Source: Verrucomicrobiota bacterium
GTDB lineage: Bacteria > Verrucomicrobiota > Verrucomicrobiia > Chthoniobacterales > UBA10450
Length of the DNA: 64,000 nucleotides
Direction: 5' to 3'
Assembly (NCBI GenBank): GCA_003219415.1
Contig: QHOS01000020.1
Coordinates: forward strand, 1-64,000
The position numbers and the translations under genes were made by a program. Numbering within the stretch: position 1 is the first letter of the stretch; the number at the start of each line of letters is the position of its first letter. This document shows, piece by piece, positions 61,801-64,000 of the stretch. The notes beneath the pieces are model-generated. The model ran no database searches, was not told where the DNA came from, and saw only the letters and a list, made by a program, of their open reading frames with translations.

Positions 61801-62093
61801 CGCAGATGCGCCTTGGTCAGCAGTTCGCACAAATGTTTATAGCCGGTGCGATTTTCAACCAACACAGGAAGAACTGCACCGTCTTCCATCAACAATTCGC
61901 AGCCAATGATCGGGCGGACATTATGTTCACGCGCAGCGACGGAAAATCGTTGCGCACCATAAACCCCGTTGCGATCTAGCAACGCCATCGCCGGCATTTC
62001 CAGCTCGGCGGCGACCTCAGCTAATTGCTCTGGGAATGAACCGCCGCGCAAAAAGCTAAATGCGCTGCACGCATGTAACTCGATGTATGGCAT
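58815..62093 (-). CDS. dnaE2: Error-prone DNA polymerase DnaE2 (ImuC) with two palindrome-encoded insertions
   Basis: 1092 residues. N-terminal PHP domain (MPYIELHACSAFSFLRGGSF, LDRNGVYGAQRF), DNA polymerase III alpha palm (PDIDLDLPSGDRRE, VAQWDKDDCEDLGIVKVDLLGLGMM), HhH and OB fold (IIQIAGNVICRQRPGTAKGF). It is the translesion polymerase of the ImuB-DnaE2 mutasome. Two low-complexity insertions interrupt conserved sequence: residues about 128-172 and 911-953, each encoded by an inverted-repeat element (61579-61710 and 59235-59362) that keeps the frame. It follows imuB on the same strand across a family A repeat and is presumably under the LexA box at 63274. Confidence 0.94.
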   Translation of the reverse strand: MPYIELHACSAFSFLRGGSFPEQLAEVAAELEMPAMALLDRNGVYGAQRFSVAAREHNVRPIIGCELLMEDGAVLPVLVENRTGYKHLCELLTKAHLRSEKGKCAVRWDELSEFAKGLIALFNASFANCRASVSDANSSRRFTEWSRGDASDMDGQIEKSSERERASQTPYKSADRARFLIDTFGCENVFVEIQRHFIRGEERANRELIDLARGYRLSLLATNGVKYAKPYGREVLDVFTCIREHTHLDAAGKLLTQNAERYLKSDRQIRAIFADLPEAIENTARLAERLMFSLENLGYEFPEYPVPAGHTMDSFLRTIVWFGAQQRYAAINTKVKHQLEEELALITKLRFPGYFLIVWDIVNFCREHNIMVQGRGSAANSAVCFCLGITPVDPVENHLVFERFLNESRKGWPDIDLDLPSGDRREAVIQEIYRRYGKHGAAMTANVISYRGRSAAREIGKALNFSPSIIDRFSHLFASGDFPHTLELESQIEQAGLPKNHPRMPAFVRLYRAIYGLPRHLGQHSGGMIICQNKLSSFVPLENASMPGRVVAQWDKDDCEDLGIVKVDLLGLGMMSVMQDAFELCRERGRPLDLAHIPKDDEKTFEIMQRADTIGVFQIESRAQMAILPRMKPKCFYDVVIEVAIIRPGPIQGDMVHPYLARRAGREPPTYFDPRLEPVLKRTLGVPLFQEQMLKIAMVMADFSGDEAEELRRALSFHRSEERMNKVCAKLRMAMERKGVTSEKIDKIVQSISSFALYGFPESHAISFAILAYGSAYLKVHRAPEFYASLLNNQPMGFYNPATIVKDAQRHGLKIKPVCVSQSEWRCTVVDDNTVRLGFCVVSGLREEHAEELVRQRKKQQFDSLEAFKRRIPLPKDELRTLAELGALNCFAEHRRAAMWDVEETLHDDLLGSADASPAVSRASRDTHRELSGEGAESPSRTGGTGRGARAPLPPMTLPERVKADYDTMNLTTGPHPMKLLRESLPNIWRAIDLPRARHGSIIQIAGNVICRQRPGTAKGFVFVSLEDETGVSNAIVDPDLFEHFRLVITEEAFLLIEGEVQNSDNVILIKAREIKPLTHAELVGSESHDFH
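59235..59362. repeat. In-frame palindromic element inside dnaE2 (type D)
   Basis: Left arm TAGGGGAGCGCGGGCACCCC (from 59235) and right arm ending GCGTCCGCGCTCCCTA (to 59362) are reverse complements with few mismatches over about 24 bp. Inner stems TCACGCG/CGCGTGA and CTTTC-GGCG/CGCC-GGAAAG add further hairpins. It encodes the linker around residues 911-953 of DnaE2. Confidence 0.8.
61579..61710. repeat. In-frame palindromic element inside dnaE2 (type C)
   Basis: Outer arms TTGTAGGGCGT (61579-61589) and ACGCCCTACAA (61700-61710) are perfect 11-bp inverted repeats 132 bp apart end to end, i.e. 44 codons. A perfect inner hairpin GGCGTCTG-ACA-CAGACGCC lies at 61686-61704. It encodes residues about 128-172 of DnaE2. 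Confidence 0.85.
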
Positions 62094-62098
62094 GGCAT

Positions 62099-62208
62099 GT
62101 CATCCTGAGCGCGAGCGAAGGACCTCCCCTACGAAGCATTGATCACGCTGGAAACTGAGAGTGCTCAATTGTCCTTTTGTGAGATCTCTCGCTCCGCTCG
62201 AGATGACA
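62099..62208. repeat. Dispersed palindromic repeat, family A, copy 6, between imuB and dnaE2
   Basis: Starts TGTCATCCTGAGCGCGAGC and ends TCTCGCTCCGCTCGAGATGACA. It fills the whole spacer between the imuB stop and the dnaE2 start. Confidence 0.82.
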
Positions 62209-62211
62209 GTT

Positions 62212-63246
62212 TCAGTCATATATCCCATCCAACTTCCAGGTCCCTTGACTTTCATGAGTGAGAACCAGTTCTCCAGCCTCCAGTTGCAAATCCCACTCGG
62301 CGCGGACCCACGATTTTTCATCCCACCAATTTCCGGAAAACAAATACGGGCCGCGTTGATCGACGATTTTGCCACGAACATCTGCACCGCGAACGTGCGA
62401 GGGGCGGTCTTCACCCAACAGGACAGATCCAGATATTGCTGGCCGAAATCTTCGCAGCACTGAGCGCAAAATATGGAGGGGCGAGCTCCTGCGAGCCTCG
62501 GGATATGGTCCCAGCGTCGCAGAGCTCCGTCCTCCATTGCCTGCCGCCGAAGTCAGCGCCCACGAAAACGCCTCTATCCGAAATGCATCTGGCCGATGCG
62601 TTTCTTCCAAAACCGGAGTACCGACACGATCAGCGCCCAGAAGAGCGGTCAAACGAGCAAGTGTTTCTGAGAGCTGATGCGGATTGCGTAATGTAGTTTC
62701 AAATAATCCGAATTGTTCCCTCGCAGGCCTGATCGGCTGTGCGCTCAGCGCGACCCCAACGATCGGATATTCGGATTTAAAATTCTCCAGATGCGTATGC
62801 AGCATCCGGAAGAGAAGATCGACATTGTTGGTCGGCTGCGGAATTTTGAAAATGCGCTCGTAAATTTGTTTATCCGTGAACGTGATGCGCAGGGTCAGTT
62901 CTTTTGCGACGAGATAAATTCCGCTCAACCGGATGGCGAGTTGCTCCAAAAATCGGCGGAGCATGAAGAGAAGTGGCTCGGCCGTTTCAATTTCGTTCTC
63001 AAATTCGAAACTCTCCTCGAATGACTCCGGGGGCCTGATCAGTTTGATTACTCTGCTGGATTGTCCATTTGCCCGCTCCCACATTCGGATTGCTTCCGGT
63101 CCAAGTCGCGCCCCTAGCTGCTGCTTATCCAGCGCCGCGAGCTGACCAATCGTATGAATCCCCCATTTGTGCAGGATTGCTAGAATTTGGCGGATCTCGC
63201 TCTGCCGAGTTTTTGTTGCAGAATTCGACGAATCAGAGCGCTCCAT
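62212..63246 (-). CDS. imuB: ImuB, N-terminally truncated (C-terminal half only)
   Basis: 344 residues that match only the C-terminal part of ImuB, the catalytically inactive Y-family polymerase relative: HhH/thumb segment LHKWGIHTIGQLAALDKQQLGARLG (residues about 25-49), little-finger region, RPDAFRIEAF, LRRFRPA and the family's ending with SGNWWDEKSWVRAEWD. About 150-200 residues of palm/fingers normally before the thumb are absent; upstream of ATG 63246 are only 56 bases and then the helicase stop. imuA is also missing. Residues about 237-258 are encoded by a palindromic element (62473-62537). A LexA-type box lies 28 bp before the start. Confidence 0.82.
   Translation of the reverse strand: MERSDSSNSATKTRQSEIRQILAILHKWGIHTIGQLAALDKQQLGARLGPEAIRMWERANGQSSRVIKLIRPPESFEESFEFENEIETAEPLLFMLRRFLEQLAIRLSGIYLVAKELTLRITFTDKQIYERIFKIPQPTNNVDLLFRMLHTHLENFKSEYPIVGVALSAQPIRPAREQFGLFETTLRNPHQLSETLARLTALLGADRVGTPVLEETHRPDAFRIEAFSWALTSAAGNGGRSSATLGPYPEARRSSPLHILRSVLRRFRPAISGSVLLGEDRPSHVRGADVRGKIVDQRGPYLFSGNWWDEKSWVRAEWDLQLEAGELVLTHESQGTWKLDGIYD
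62473..62537. repeat. In-frame palindromic element inside imuB (type E)
   Basis: Left arm ATGGAGGGGCGAGCTCCTGC (from 62473) and right arm ending GCAGAGCTCCGTCCTCCAT (to 62537) pair over about 28 bp with a few mismatches and bulges, leaving a short loop near 62503-62508. The 65-bp element encodes an Arg/Ser/Gly-rich insert in ImuB. Confidence 0.78.
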
Positions 63247-63273
63247 GCGCTCAATTTAAGCTGCTCGTTTATA

Positions 63274-63287
63274 TGTTCAAGAGAACA
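63274..63287 (-). promoter_or_regulatory. LexA box of verrucomicrobial type before imuB
   Basis: TGTTC-AAGA-GAACA, an exact match to the TGTTC-N4-GAACA motif reported for Verrucomicrobia LexA. It is embedded in a longer inverted repeat with outer arms CTCGTTTA and TAAACGAG. It lies 28 bp before the imuB ATG and just after the helicase stop, so it should control imuB-dnaE2. Confidence 0.8.
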
Positions 63288-63302
63288 TTAAACGAGAACT
63301 TC

Positions 63303-64000
63303 TCAAATGACTTCTACTGGACACTTCGGCAGCGCTTGCAGGAAGGCCCGGCCATAGGGCCTGGTCAGGACGCGACTGTCGAGGATGACAATTATTCCTT
63401 GATCGCTCTTTGTTCGGATCAAACGGCCGACGCCTTGTCGCAGTTTCAGGATCGCTTCGGGCAGCGAATATTCAGTGAACGGATCGCCTCCGCGCTCCTC
63501 GATCAATTCAAGTTTCGCTTCGATCAATGGATGGTCGGGCACGGCAAATGGCAGACGCGTAATAATTACATTCGAGAGCGCCTCGCCGGGAACATCGACG
63601 CCCATCCAAAAACTGTCGGTGCCAAAAAGAACGCTGCCTGGCGTGGTCTTGAATTGATCTAGAAGTTTTCCGCGCGGCGCGCCGCCGCCTTGCACCAACA
63701 GATTGAATTGTTTTTGCGAAAAGAATTGCCCCATTCGCTCGGCCGCCTGCTGCATGCCCCGGTGATTTGTAAAAAGCACGAACGCGCGGCCATCGGTCTT
63801 CTCGACAAAATGCGCGATCCAATGTTCCAGCGCTTCCCCGTAGCCAGCCTCCCGTGGATCGGGCATTTTCTTCACGATGAATATCCTCATCTGTTTCTGG
63901 AAATTGAACGGACTGCCGAGCAGCGCCGGCTCAACTTCATCTGCGCCGATGCGACGACGAAAATAAGCGAGGTCAGAGCGACCGACCGAGAGCGTGGCGC
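63303..64000 (-). CDS. dinG: DinG-like ATP-dependent helicase, C-terminal part (runs off the window)
   Basis: The frame is open from the window edge at 64000 (it reads VGRSDLAYFRR, then LLGSPFNFQKQM) to the stop at 63303, so the 5' part is missing from the window. Seen are the XPD/DinG helicase domain 2 motifs: RAFVLFTNHRGM, LFGTDSFWMGVDVPGEALSN (motif V) and LRQGVGRLIRTKSDQGIIVI (motif VI). It is probably a 5'-3' superfamily 2 DNA helicase acting on damaged or R-loop-containing DNA. The FeS-cluster cysteines, if any, lie outside the window. Confidence 0.88.
   Translation of the reverse strand, partial: ATLSVGRSDLAYFRRRIGADEVEPALLGSPFNFQKQMRIFIVKKMPDPREAGYGEALEHWIAHFVEKTDGRAFVLFTNHRGMQQAAERMGQFFSQKQFNLLVQGGGAPRGKLLDQFKTTPGSVLFGTDSFWMGVDVPGEALSNVIITRLPFAVPDHPLIEAKLELIEERGGDPFTEYSLPEAILKLRQGVGRLIRTKSDQGIIVILDSRVLTRPYGRAFLQALPKCPVEVI

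Overview
The window looks like a chromosomal segment of a verrucomicrobial bacterium, most likely of the soil Chthoniobacterales (formerly Spartobacteria) type. Four things support this: a VPDGG-type C-terminal sorting tail (55322-55885), a MurC-MurB fusion inside one long intact dcw cluster, a perfect TGTTC-N4-GAACA palindrome (the LexA box reported for Verrucomicrobia) before an imuB/dnaE2 operon, and many dispersed palindromic repeats. The placement is inferred from gene content; the window has no rRNA or other strong phylogenetic marker beyond proteins.

Layout. 1-5.5 kb: sulfotransferase, SBP56-type methanethiol oxidase coupled to a membrane protein, sulfatase, FeS-type uracil-DNA glycosylase, DUF2905. 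5.5-13.4 kb: housekeeping genes (CbpA/DnaJ, RpiB, a UbiA prenyltransferase, RarA, ComEC, TrmB, MsrA). 13.4-15.2 kb: a P-loop protein next to a class IV aminotransferase-like protein that lacks the PLP lysine. 15.4-27 kb: exported or secreted enzymes (Tat-exported oxidoreductases, serine hydrolase, two M20 hydrolases), an ATP/ADP-translocase-like carrier, OsmC, and a family B DNA polymerase whose exonuclease motifs look destroyed. 27.2-46.5 kb: the complete dcw cluster on the minus strand (mraZ, rsmH, ftsL, ftsI, murE, murF, mraY, murD, a LysM gene, ftsW, murG, murC-murB, ddl, ftsQ, ftsA, ftsZ), read from a recognisable sigma70-type promoter overlapped by MraZ boxes. 46.6-51.9 kb: a plus-strand run with a TolQ/ExbD/TonB-like set, zinc-ribbon protein, GuaB3 and FabF. 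51.9-56 kb: tRNA-Gly followed by a gene-poor accessory stretch with an FHA-YARHG membrane protein and a VPDGG-CTERM secreted protein. 56-64 kb: PgsA, MoaE, Gnd, then the SOS mutagenesis genes dnaE2 and a truncated imuB, and the 3' part of a DinG-like helicase running off the window.

The most unusual signals are: (a) palindromic repeat elements of three different sequence types sitting in frame inside imuB and dnaE2, with a fourth element between the two genes, reminiscent of Rickettsia palindromic elements; (b) an imuB that lacks its whole N-terminal polymerase-like half and has no imuA, directly behind a LexA box; (c) a cluster of 'missing catalytic residue' proteins (PolB exonuclease, M20 peptidase, class IV aminotransferase, ExbD transmembrane Asp, FtsZ T7 loop); (d) an aminotransferase-like/P-loop gene pair whose plant counterparts I recall as one fused protein. 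All family calls come from reading the translations by eye; no database search was possible.
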